Under the pieces are notes generated by a model. That model searched no databases and had not been told where the DNA came from. It worked only from the letters and a program-made list of their open reading frames with translations. A stretch of DNA of 8,438 nucleotides from contig UQXU01000078.1 in NCBI GenBank assembly GCA_900545085.1, positions 1 to 8,438 of the forward strand. Direction: 5' to 3'. Every line of letters starts with the position of its first letter. The stretch's first letter is position 1. The stretch is from an uncultured Eubacteriales bacterium (GTDB lineage Bacteria; Bacillota; Clostridia; Christensenellales; Christensenellaceae). Below are positions 1 through 6,565 of this stretch, piece after piece. The position numbers and the translations under genes were made by a program.

Positions 1-138
1 CGCTCCGGGATCCAGCGTGCCCGCATGGCCTACTCTCAAATCAAAGCCCGCCCTCTTCAGCACTCCGCGCATGAATACGACGCCTCCGCTTGAGGACATA
101 CCGGGGGATTTCAACAAATTTATAACGCCGCTTTGCAT
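1..138 (-). CDS. truB: tRNA pseudouridine(55) synthase TruB, N-terminal 46 codons (cut by window edge)
   Basis: TruB isomerises U55 of the tRNA T-loop to pseudouridine in the cytoplasm. The 46 visible codons start with ATG at 138 and read MQSGVINLLKSPGMSSSGG, the family's opening strand and loop. They continue to VGHAGTLDPGA, the conserved TruB motif holding the catalytic aspartate (D43 here). The loop usually written KPxGxTS reads KSPGMSS, a mild divergence. The start codon overlaps the nrnA stop as TGATG, and no strong SD precedes it, so translation is probably coupled to nrnA. The rest of the gene lies beyond position 1. Identity is firm from the catalytic motif and from position: truB typically ends this operon, after rbfA and nrnA. 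Confidence 0.95.
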   Translation of the reverse strand, partial: MQSGVINLLKSPGMSSSGGVVFMRGVLKRAGFDLRVGHAGTLDPGA

Positions 139-1100
139 CATACACCCGCTTCCACAGCCGCGCACGCCGCCGGAATGACCGCCGCGCGGATTTCATCTAT
201 GCTGCCCTGCATCGTTGCGCCGGCCGCGCGGACGTGTCCGCCGCCGCCGAATTTTGCCGCAATCGCAGCGCAGTCTACATAGTTATGTGAACGCATACTG
301 ACTTTGTATTTCCCGCCCGTAGTTTGGCGGAAAAAGATAGCCAGCTCGGTGCCTTCGATCCTGCGCGGAATATCCACAATGCCTGAGCAATCCTGCACGA
401 CAGCGCCCGCAGCGTCGATGTCGTCCAATTCTATCGTAACTATAGCTATTCTGCCTTCCATCAGCATTTCTAACGAATCTATCGCTCTGCCTTGAATCCT
501 GGTTGCACCCAGAGTGTTCTGCTCGTAAAGCATATCGCATATGCGGACTATCTCCGCCCCTGCATCTGCGAGTACCCTTGCCGTTTCAAAAACTCCTCCG
601 TCCACATTCGAGAAGCAAAAGTTGCCTGTATCGGTAGACAGACCTACATAAAGACAGTCGGCTATGGGTTTTGTTATTTCACACTGCATTTCCAGCAGAA
701 TTTCCAGCACCATCATAGTCGTCGCCGCCACCGGTTTTATCCAGTTTATTTTTCCATATGCCGGATTGGTCGGATGATGGTCTATCACTGCCGTGCATTC
801 ATGCGCGGAGAAAAGCCGTTCGAACTTTCCCAGTCTGCCCAAATCTCCACAGTCTAAAGATACAATGCCGTCGTATTCCTCCTCCGGTTTTGTATCAAAA
901 TTATAGAAATGTACAAACTCTTCAAAAATGCGCAGTCTATGAGATACCGTACCGTCGACTGCCAAAGTGACCTGCTTTCCCATATCTCGGAGAGCAAGCG
1001 CAAGAGCAGCTGCGCTGCCTAAAGTGTCGCCGTCCGGACTAATATGTGAAATAAGTAAAAACCTGTCGTGTTCATTCAGAAATCTGATTATCTCTTTCAT
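138..1100 (-). CDS. nrnA: DHH/DHHA1 phosphoesterase, NrnA-type oligoribonuclease / pAp phosphatase
   Basis: NrnA-type enzymes degrade 2-5 nt RNA oligonucleotides to mononucleotides and dephosphorylate 3',5'-pAp, using Mn2+ in a DHH active site. Counting from ATG 1100 (320 aa), the motifs are HISPDGD (H19, D23, D25), SLDCGD (D83), DHHPTN (107-109) and STDTGNF (D157). The C-terminal DHHA1 substrate-binding domain carries GGGGHVRAAG (about 285-294). The full catalytic set is present and length matches the family. The frame is open to a GTG at 1115, but AGGAG at 1105-1109 lies 4 nt before ATG 1100 and only 1 nt before ATG 1103. ATG 1100 is therefore preferred. The gene overlaps the end of rbfA by 29 nt and the start of truB by 3 nt. 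Substrate choice (nanoRNA, pAp, or both) cannot be read from the sequence. Confidence 0.93.
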   Translation of the reverse strand: MKEIIRFLNEHDRFLLISHISPDGDTLGSAAALALALRDMGKQVTLAVDGTVSHRLRIFEEFVHFYNFDTKPEEEYDGIVSLDCGDLGRLGKFERLFSAHECTAVIDHHPTNPAYGKINWIKPVAATTMMVLEILLEMQCEITKPIADCLYVGLSTDTGNFCFSNVDGGVFETARVLADAGAEIVRICDMLYEQNTLGATRIQGRAIDSLEMLMEGRIAIVTIELDDIDAAGAVVQDCSGIVDIPRRIEGTELAIFFRQTTGGKYKVSMRSHNYVDCAAIAAKFGGGGHVRAAGATMQGSIDEIRAAVIPAACAAVEAGV

Positions 1101-1473
1101 CATGCTCCTGCACACTGTTTTCTCTGTCTTTTTTTGTCACTTCGTCTATCAGCTTGGATATTTTAGCGCTGTATTCTATCGACGTATCGTGTACGAATGT
1201 CAGCGTCGGTATCCTGCGCAGCTTCATTTTGCCGTTTAGCTTGGATCGGATGAAGCCCTCTGCTTTTTCGAGTGCAATCATTGTTGATTCTATCTTTTCC
1301 GGCTTGTCATAAACGCTGACAAACACTTTCGCGTATTTGAGATCCGGCGTGACCTCTACCCGCGTGACTCCCGCCATGCTGCTCATTCTCGGATCTTTTA
1401 TATCTGTGAGGAAAATCTCGCTCAACGCGCGTCTCATCTCCCCATCTATGCGTGCTGTTCTATTCTTTGACAT
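1072..1473 (-). CDS. rbfA: 30S ribosome-binding factor RbfA
   Basis: RbfA binds the immature 30S subunit near helix 1 of 16S rRNA and assists late maturation, including in the cold. The 133-aa product has the usual single KH-like fold sequence: basic RTARIDGEMRRALSEIF at the start, IKDPRMSSMAGVTRVEVTPD in the middle, then KYAKVFVSVYD and RRIPTLTFVHD. Length is typical. ATG 1473 has an AAGGAG SD at 1483-1488 with 9 nt spacing. It lies 44 nt after infB, the widest gap inside the operon, and its 3' end overlaps nrnA. A short polar tail of about 20 residues follows the fold, and the nrnA start and SD fall within its codons. Confidence 0.96.
   Translation of the reverse strand: MSKNRTARIDGEMRRALSEIFLTDIKDPRMSSMAGVTRVEVTPDLKYAKVFVSVYDKPEKIESTMIALEKAEGFIRSKLNGKMKLRRIPTLTFVHDTSIEYSAKISKLIDEVTKKDRENSVQEHDERDNQISE
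1105..1109 (-). promoter_or_regulatory. SD of nrnA that favours ATG 1100
   Basis: AGGAG within the 3' end of rbfA lies 4 nt before ATG 1100 and 1 nt before ATG 1103. The in-frame GTG 1115 has only an A-rich, SD-poor region upstream, so the start inside the open frame is preferred. Confidence 0.65.
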
Positions 1474-1517
1474 ACTTACTGACTCCTTGTCTTTAGTATG
1501 CGCCGCACCGCCCTGTC

Positions 1518-4196
1518 TTATCTCTCAATCTCTACCATTTCGTATGCTTCAATAACGTCCTCTTCTTTTATGTCATTGAAGTTTTCAATAGTAATGCCGC
1601 ACTCATAGCCGGAGGATACCTCTCTTGCATCGTCTTTAAAGCGCTTGAGCGAGCTGAGCTTGCCTTCAAATACAACTATACCTCCGCGAACCACGCGGAC
1701 GAGCGACGTGCGCTTTATTACGCCGTCCAGCACATAGCTGCCGGCGATCGTTCCAACAGAGGATACTTTGAATGTCTGCCGCACCTCCGCATGCCCCACG
1801 ACTTCCTCACGGAACTCAGGCGCAAGCATGCCCTTCATCGCTGCGGTTATATCCTCGATTGCATTGTAGATTACGCGATAGAGGCGAATATCTACCTTTT
1901 CGCGCTCTGCCGCCGCTGTTACACTCGCATCATGGCGCACGTTAAACCCTATTATAATCGCGTTCGAAGCGGACGCCAGCATAACGTCGGACTCTGTGAC
2001 CGCGCCTACGCCGCCATGTATAACGCGCACGCGAACCTCATCGTTAGAGAGCTTCTCAAGAGACTGCTTGACAGCCTCGACAGAGCCTTGTACGTCAGCC
2101 TTGACGACCAGACCCAGCTCTTTGATATTGCCCTCTGCAATCTGGCTGAACAGATCGTCAAGAGAGACCTTGCTCTGAGCCTTGAGCTTCTGCGCTTTTA
2201 TTTTATCCTTACGCTCTTCTACGACCTGACGCGAGAGCTTATCCTGTGTAACTGCATACATCACATCGCCTGCATCCGGAACCTCGGAGAAACCTATTAC
2301 CTCTACCGGTTTGGACGGGCCTGCAGTGCGGACGGGCTTTCCGTCGTCGTTCAGCATCGCGCGGACTCTTCCGTATGCCGTGCCTGCGACGATAGTATCC
2401 TGAACTTTTAAAGTACCGTTCTGCACCAAAACTGTAGCAACCGGACCTCTGCCTTTGTCGAGGCGGGCCTCAATTATAGTACCCTTTGCGAGTCTGTTCG
2501 GATTTGCTTTCAGCTCCTGCATATCAGCGACGAGCAAAATCATCTCCAGAATATTGTCTAAGCCCTGACCGGTTTTTGCACTGACAGGAACCATTACCGT
2601 ATCTCCGCCCCAATCCTCTGCGATGAGACCGTATTCTGTCAGCTCCTGCTTTATTCTCTCGGGGCTCGCGCCCTCTTTGTCTATCTTGTTTATCGCAACT
2701 ATGATAGGCACTTCTGCCGACTTAGCGTGATTTATAGCTTCTATAGTCTGTGGCATTACGCCGTCGTCCGCTGCGACAACGAGAACGGCAATGTCCGTTG
2801 CCTGAGCGCCGCGGGCGCGCATAGCCGTGAACGCCTCGTGTCCCGGAGTGTCCAGGAAGGTGATGGAGCGCTTATTTATATTAATTGTGTACGCGCCGAT
2901 ATGCTGTGTAATACCGCCTGCCTCTCCGGCCGTGACTTTCGTTTTTCTTATTGCATCCAGAAGCGACGTTTTGCCATGGTCTACGTGACCCATGATAGTG
3001 ACAACAGGCGGACGAGGCACGAGATCCTTTTCGTCGTCCTCTGTATCTTCTGCAAAGAGCACGTCCTCCGCCGTCTGCTCTATCTTCTGTTCCAGCTCGA
3101 TGCCGAAATCAGACGCTACCAGCTCCGCCGTGTCGAAATCTATTTCAGAATTTATCGTGCTCATTACGCCGAGAAGGAGCAGCTTCTTGAGTATTTCAGC
3201 TACGGGCTTTCCTGTTTTCTCCGCGAATGATTTTATAGAGATAGAGTCGCCCACAATCACTGCCTTCTCGACACGGATAGGCTCGATAGGCGCTGAGTGC
3301 TGCTGCTTTTTATCAGTCTTTTTCTTCTTTCTGCTTCGGAATTCTTCCTCTGCTATTATGCCCTTCTCTTTTATGCCTTTGTTGCGGCGGTTTTTATCTT
3401 CATCGCGTTTTCTGCGGTCATCTTTTCTGGACTGAGGCTGACGAGACGGCGCGGGCGATGCAGAATATGCCGGCGCTGAGCTTTTAGCTGTCTGCCTATT
3501 CTGGCTGCGTCCTTGCTGCGCAGTTTTTTTGTCCGTGCGTTCTTTTTTCTGTTGTGTCTTTTCCGGTTGTGTTTTTTCAGTACGTGATGTCTTGTCTGTT
3601 CTATTATTCATTATACTCGATTGCTGCGCTGTTCTCTGCGCTTCTCTGTTTTCAGATTCCTCTTTGACCTCCGGCTGCTCTTGCTGCTCCGGTTTCTCCT
3701 CCCACACCTTTTCACTCTCGTTCGGCGGACGCTCCGCCTCTGATTCCGGCGCAGGGATGTCGGTTATTTCCTCTTCGATTTCTTTATCCGCCGACGTCTG
3801 CCCGACGTCGGCCGAATCGTCAGCTTCTTCTTTTATAGGCTGTTTTTCGACTTCTATAGACTCTTCAGACTCTTGCTCGTCTGCAAACTGTTTTTCTTCC
3901 TCAGGCCGCGTCAAATCCGCTTTTGGCTCCGTATCTGACGCGGCTTCGGCAAATTCCGCCGTTTCCGTTTTCTGCCCTATGCGCTCCATCAGCTCAGTCT
4001 CTTCCTGCTCCATCTGCTTCTGGAGAGCTCTTTTCTCATCTCTCTCCTTTATTCGCGCAAGCAGTTCCTGACCCAGCGCCCGGGCTTCCTTCGCCTGCGC
4101 CTGAGCCTGATTGTGAACTGCTGTCACCTCCGCCAGTACATCCTTTGTGTATTTTGAGAGATTCTTATTCTGTTCTATAATCTTTGGTTTGCTCAA
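1518..4196 (-). CDS. infB: Translation initiation factor IF-2
   Basis: IF2 is the GTPase that brings fMet-tRNA to the 30S subunit and promotes 50S joining. The 892-aa product has an alanine/glutamine/lysine-rich likely helical start (1-75), an acidic stretch (about 80-185), a lysine/arginine-rich stretch (about 199-300), and one IF2_N-type small domain (about 309-370). The G domain follows with GHVDHGKT (403-410), [10 protein letters not shown] (427-436), DTPGH (449-453), NKID (503-506) and SAK (539-541). Domain II starts near 568, then domain III and the fMet-tRNA-binding C-terminal domain (about 795-890). The start codon is TTG: an in-frame TAA lies only 3 nt upstream, and GGAGG sits 8 nt before it. 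The extra N-terminal IF2_N domain common in this factor is not evident. The gene lies 17 nt after ylxQ. Confidence 0.98.
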   Translation of the reverse strand: MSKPKIIEQNKNLSKYTKDVLAEVTAVHNQAQAQAKEARALGQELLARIKERDEKRALQKQMEQEETELMERIGQKTETAEFAEAASDTEPKADLTRPEEEKQFADEQESEESIEVEKQPIKEEADDSADVGQTSADKEIEEEITDIPAPESEAERPPNESEKVWEEKPEQQEQPEVKEESENREAQRTAQQSSIMNNRTDKTSRTEKTQPEKTQQKKERTDKKTAQQGRSQNRQTAKSSAPAYSASPAPSRQPQSRKDDRRKRDEDKNRRNKGIKEKGIIAEEEFRSRKKKKTDKKQQHSAPIEPIRVEKAVIVGDSISIKSFAEKTGKPVAEILKKLLLLGVMSTINSEIDFDTAELVASDFGIELEQKIEQTAEDVLFAEDTEDDEKDLVPRPPVVTIMGHVDHGKTSLLDAIRKTKVTAGEAGGITQHIGAYTININKRSITFLDTPGHEAFTAMRARGAQATDIAVLVVAADDGVMPQTIEAINHAKSAEVPIIVAINKIDKEGASPERIKQELTEYGLIAEDWGGDTVMVPVSAKTGQGLDNILEMILLVADMQELKANPNRLAKGTIIEARLDKGRGPVATVLVQNGTLKVQDTIVAGTAYGRVRAMLNDDGKPVRTAGPSKPVEVIGFSEVPDAGDVMYAVTQDKLSRQVVEERKDKIKAQKLKAQSKVSLDDLFSQIAEGNIKELGLVVKADVQGSVEAVKQSLEKLSNDEVRVRVIHGGVGAVTESDVMLASASNAIIIGFNVRHDASVTAAAEREKVDIRLYRVIYNAIEDITAAMKGMLAPEFREEVVGHAEVRQTFKVSSVGTIAGSYVLDGVIKRTSLVRVVRGGIVVFEGKLSSLKRFKDDAREVSSGYECGITIENFNDIKEEDVIEAYEMVEIER

Positions 4197-4201
4197 GCGT
4201 T

Positions 4202-4209
4202 ACACCTCC
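4202..4209 (-). promoter_or_regulatory. Strong Shine-Dalgarno of infB that fixes a TTG start
   Basis: GGAGGTGT on the minus strand closely matches the anti-SD complement; its GGAGG core (4205-4209) is 8 nt from TTG at 4196. An in-frame TAA lies between the SD and the TTG, so no upstream start is possible, and no nearby in-frame ATG competes. Confidence 0.85.
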
Positions 4210-4213
4210 GCAT

Positions 4214-4528
4214 TTACATGCTCTTTTCTTTTTCTGCTTTTAATATCGCCTCTGCAAACTGTTCGTCCGTAACAGCCGCCATTTTACAGCTCTTGCCCGA
4301 TATTCTCGCAAGCTCACCCTCCGGCGAGATTACAACAAGCGGAACGCTGTAGTATTCGCACATATTATGCACGTCTTTCATAGAACGCGCGGAAAGACCT
4401 TCGTCCGCGAGAATCAATCTCGCTTTTCCGCTGCGCACGCCCTTCTCGCATGAAAACGAACCGAACAGCAGCTTCCGCGCGCGCGCTGCGAAGCCTATCA
4501 GCGATATTGTCTTAGCCGCCGATGCCAT
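4214..4528 (-). CDS. ylxQ: L7Ae/L30e-family RNA-binding protein, YlxQ-like
   Basis: This is a small (104 aa) protein of the ribosomal L7Ae/L30e/S12e/Gadd45 superfamily, whose members bind kink-turn or related RNA bends. Visible family features are the opening SLIGFAARARKLLFG, the RSGKARLILADEGLS strand-helix segment, and CEYYSVPLVV followed by EGELARISGKSCKMAAVTDEQFA. This matches YlxQ of Firmicutes, which sits at the same place between ylxR and infB. It lacks the extensions of true ribosomal L7Ae. The ATG overlaps the ylxR end by 17 nt and has only a weak GGCGG-like SD, which fits coupled translation. The cellular RNA target is not known from the sequence; an accessory ribosomal or RNase P-linked role would be inference. 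Confidence 0.93.
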   Translation of the reverse strand: MASAAKTISLIGFAARARKLLFGSFSCEKGVRSGKARLILADEGLSARSMKDVHNMCEYYSVPLVVISPEGELARISGKSCKMAAVTDEQFAEAILKAEKEKSM

Positions 4529-4787
4529 ATCTCAGCACCGCCCGCTTTAATTCTTCGTAAACCTCGGGAGAAATCTCTGCGTCCAAAGCACGTGAAAGCG
4601 CTTTCGACTTATACGCCTTATCAAAGCACTGCATATCCGGACAAATGTACGCTCCTCTGCCCGGGGCCTTGCCCTTCGTATCTATAGATATTTCGCCTTC
4701 TTTATTTTTAACCACTCTGATCAGCTCGCGCTTGGGCTTCCCTTCGCGGCAGGCTATGCACATGCGTACAGGCACCTTCTTCTGCAA
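4512..4787 (-). CDS. rnpM: YlxR/RnpM family (DUF448) RNA-binding regulator
   Basis: YlxR is a small protein of the nusA-infB operon. In Bacillus subtilis it has been renamed RnpM because it binds RNase P RNA and modulates RNase P activity; a role in gene regulation has also been reported. The 91-aa product has RMCIACREGKPKRELIRVV (8-26) and the family hallmark GRGAYICP (43-50). Two cysteine pairs (C10/C13 and C49/C54) could form a structural or metal site, which is inference. The start is TTG 4787, one nucleotide after the nusA stop, with GAGGAG 7 nt upstream inside the last nusA codons. The first in-frame ATG (codon 9) would remove family-conserved basic residues, so TTG is preferred. Confidence 0.94.
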   Translation of the reverse strand: MQKKVPVRMCIACREGKPKRELIRVVKNKEGEISIDTKGKAPGRGAYICPDMQCFDKAYKSKALSRALDAEISPEVYEELKRAVLRYGIGG

Positions 4788-4788
4788 T

Positions 4789-5889
4789 TTACTTCTCCTC
4801 GTAATTTACGTCAAAATCTTCTTCGTCATCCTCAGGCAGCGCGCCGAAAAGATCGTCTACTATCTGAGACTGACTCTTTATATCTATCTTATACCCCGTC
4901 AGCTTTGCAGCCAGGCGGGCGTTTTGCCCTTCTTTACCTATCGCCAGAGAAAGCTGATAGTCCGGAACGATTACTTTCGCCGCCTTCTCACTCTCGTTGA
5001 CCTGAACCATTACGACCTTCGCCGGACGCAGCGCATTGGCAATAAACGTATTGGGGTCTGAGCTCCATGGTATTACGTCAATTCGCTCTCCGTTAAGCTC
5101 GTCTACGACGCGCTCTATTCTGCTCCCCTTCGGACCTACGCACGCTCCTACGGGGTCTATATTATCGTCCTCAGAATGCACGGCTATCTTGCTGCGATGC
5201 CCTGCCTCTCTCGCAATCGCTTTTATAGAAACCACATTTGCGCTTATCTCCGGAACTTCAAGCTCAAAAAGCCTCTTCACCAGACCGGGATGAGAGCGGG
5301 ATACAACTATCTGCGGTCCCTTTGCTGTCTTTCTAACTTCGAGGACATATACTTTTATGCGTTTGTTTATCTCGTATGTCTCGCCCGGGATTGTTTCGTT
5401 TCCCGGGAGTATTCCCTCTGCCTTGTCCAATTCAAGATAGTAAGAGCCGCGCTCCGCAATGTGAACCACGCCTGTCAGCAGCTCGTTTTCGCGCTCCTGA
5501 TATCTGTCGTATATTATTCCGCGTTCAGCCTCGCGTATTTTCTGCACTACGATCTGCTTAGCAGTCTGCGCCGCAATCCTTCCGAACGTCGCGGGAGTGA
5601 CCTCCACCTCAAGTATATCGCCCAGCTCGTAAGCCGGATTCACTTTTTTCGCATCCTCTAGGCTTATTTCAAAAGAATCGTCGAACACGTCGTCTACGAC
5701 TGTTTTTTCTGCATACACTATAACCTCGCCGTTGTCCGGATCTATCTGCACGCGGGCGTTCTGCGTAATGCCGAAATGTCTTTTGTACGCTGAGATGAGC
5801 GCCGTTTCAATCGCGTCGAGCAGCACTTCCTTTTTTATTCCTCTTTCGCGCTCCAGCTCGTCGAGCGCACTAACAAATTCAACGTTCAT
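4789..5889 (-). CDS. nusA: Transcription termination/antitermination factor NusA
   Basis: NusA binds RNA polymerase and nascent RNA and modulates pausing, intrinsic termination and antitermination. The 366-aa product has the polymerase-binding N-terminal domain (1 to about 125), an S1 domain (about 136-200), KH1 (about 231-295, with GACVGPKGSRI at 248-258) and KH2 (about 302-345, with IGKEGQNARLAAKLTG at 317-332). It ends in an acidic tail rich in Asp/Glu (353-365). It lacks the two C-terminal acidic repeats of proteobacterial NusA, as is usual for Firmicutes, and its length agrees. ATG 5889 overlaps the rimP end by 11 nt and has GAGG 7 nt upstream. In many bacteria NusA influences its own operon; here the leader hairpin before rimP is a candidate site, by inference only. 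Confidence 0.98.
   Translation of the reverse strand: MNVEFVSALDELERERGIKKEVLLDAIETALISAYKRHFGITQNARVQIDPDNGEVIVYAEKTVVDDVFDDSFEISLEDAKKVNPAYELGDILEVEVTPATFGRIAAQTAKQIVVQKIREAERGIIYDRYQERENELLTGVVHIAERGSYYLELDKAEGILPGNETIPGETYEINKRIKVYVLEVRKTAKGPQIVVSRSHPGLVKRLFELEVPEISANVVSIKAIAREAGHRSKIAVHSEDDNIDPVGACVGPKGSRIERVVDELNGERIDVIPWSSDPNTFIANALRPAKVVMVQVNESEKAAKVIVPDYQLSLAIGKEGQNARLAAKLTGYKIDIKSQSQIVDDLFGALPEDDEEDFDVNYEEK
4795..4800 (-). promoter_or_regulatory. SD of ylxR embedded in the last codons of nusA
   Basis: GAGGAG encodes the final Glu-Glu of NusA and lies 7 nt before TTG 4787. This supports the TTG start and close coupling of ylxR translation to termination on nusA, whose stop is 1 nt from the TTG. 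Confidence 0.75.
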
Positions 5890-6409
5890 CCTCTGACCTC
5901 ATCAATTCTAATTCTTCGGTAAAATCTACATGCAGTCTGATCTGCGCTATTTCATCTCGTTTTAAAACAATATCCGAGCCTCGTTTGTCCGGTCTGCCCT
6001 TTTGCTTTTCTATAAGCCCGACGGTTATTGTTTCTGCGTCATGACCTAATAATACGCCCAGCAGTTCCTTCCTTCCGTCTTTTTTCGCGTAAAGCTTTAT
6101 CTCAACTTTTTTCCCTTGCTCTTTTTGAAAATCGCGCTCTGTTTTGAGCACGCGGTCTATTCCCGGAGATGATACGCAGAGCATATACGGCTCGCTTATC
6201 GGGTCCAATTTATCAATAGGGTCGTCAAGGGCACGGCTCACTGTTTCGCAATCATCAAGTGAAGCCCCGCCCTCTTTGTCAATGTATATTATCAGCTCAC
6301 TGTCCGAACCTTTGCCTTTGACGTATTCAACGTCCACGAGTTCAAAGCCAAACTGCTCCACTACTCCGCAGGCAACATTTCTCACAGCATCCTCAATTTT
6401 TTTGGACAA
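5879..6409 (-). CDS. rimP: Ribosome maturation factor RimP
   Basis: RimP binds free 30S subunits and is needed for efficient late 30S assembly. From the preferred start the product is 176 aa. An N-terminal alpha/beta domain contains FGFELVDVEYVKGKGSDSEL, YIDKEGGASLDDCETVSRAL and the conserved VSSPGIDRVLKTERDF. A C-terminal SH3-like domain follows (about 105-165) with LLGVLLGHDAETITVGL. The frame is open to GTG 6436, but that codon lacks an SD, whereas AGGAGG at 6416-6421 lies exactly 6 nt before TTG 6409. Starting there gives the family-like opening MSKKIEDAV. It is the first gene of the operon after the promoter near 6490, and its stop overlaps nusA. Confidence 0.95.
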   Translation of the reverse strand: MSKKIEDAVRNVACGVVEQFGFELVDVEYVKGKGSDSELIIYIDKEGGASLDDCETVSRALDDPIDKLDPISEPYMLCVSSPGIDRVLKTERDFQKEQGKKVEIKLYAKKDGRKELLGVLLGHDAETITVGLIEKQKGRPDKRGSDIVLKRDEIAQIRLHVDFTEELELMRSEDER

Positions 6410-6415
6410 GCGCAA

Positions 6416-6421
6416 CCTCCT
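6416..6421 (-). promoter_or_regulatory. Consensus SD of rimP that points to TTG 6409 as start
   Basis: AGGAGG on the minus strand is a perfect SD core with 6 nt spacing to TTG 6409. It would lie inside the coding region if the upstream GTG 6436 were used, which argues for the shorter rimP. Confidence 0.8.
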
Positions 6422-6439
6422 GAAAAAACTGCTCACATA

Positions 6440-6469
6440 GACAAGGAGCGGGGATATCCCACTCCTGCC
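6440..6469 (-). promoter_or_regulatory. Leader hairpin upstream of rimP
   Basis: In the minus-strand transcript AGGAGUGGG pairs with CCCGCUCCU (9 bp with one G-U, core at 6444-6466) around the loop AUAUC. A further GGC/GUC pairing past a bulged U extends the stem to 6440-6469. It sits between the predicted transcription start and the rimP SD. No U-tract follows directly (the next bases are UUGUCUAUG), so it is not a standard terminator. It may stabilise the leader or be a control site for the operon, for example by NusA; that role is inference. Confidence 0.5.
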
Positions 6470-6487
6470 AAGAGCTATTATATTAGT

Positions 6488-6516
6488 ATTCTAGCATATA
6501 GTTTCTCATTTAGCAA
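6488..6516 (-). promoter_or_regulatory. Predicted sigma-A promoter of the rimP-nusA-infB operon
   Basis: On the minus strand a TTGCTA -35 (6516-6511) is separated by exactly 17 nt from a TAGAAT -10 (6493-6488) preceded by TGC, an extended -10. The start would fall near 6481, giving a leader of about 72 nt to rimP TTG. A perfect TATAAT at 6482-6477 is an alternative -10, but nothing resembling a -35 lies 16-18 nt above it. No clear intrinsic terminator separates rng from this promoter, so read-through from rng is possible. Confidence 0.65.
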
Positions 6517-6565
6517 GTTTTTACGCTACTTTATTTAGCCGATATGCCATTTAAGAATAAAAAAT

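Noticed and set aside
900..905. TATAAT on the minus strand inside nrnA as an internal promoter
   Set aside because: No -35-like hexamer sits at the right distance, so it is probably a chance match in coding sequence.
1791..2411. A 206-codon plus-strand open frame inside infB
   Set aside because: It lies opposite the highly conserved C-terminal half of IF2, shows no recognisable family, and is explained by codon bias of the minus-strand gene.
3529..4071. A 180-codon serine/cysteine-rich plus-strand open frame
   Set aside because: The composition is the antisense image of the Glu/Lys/Gln-rich IF2 N-terminal region; no SD or promoter supports it.
6433..6438. ATG-TGA minimal start-stop in the rimP leader
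   Set aside because: A single codon followed by a stop, without an SD; too short to distinguish from chance.
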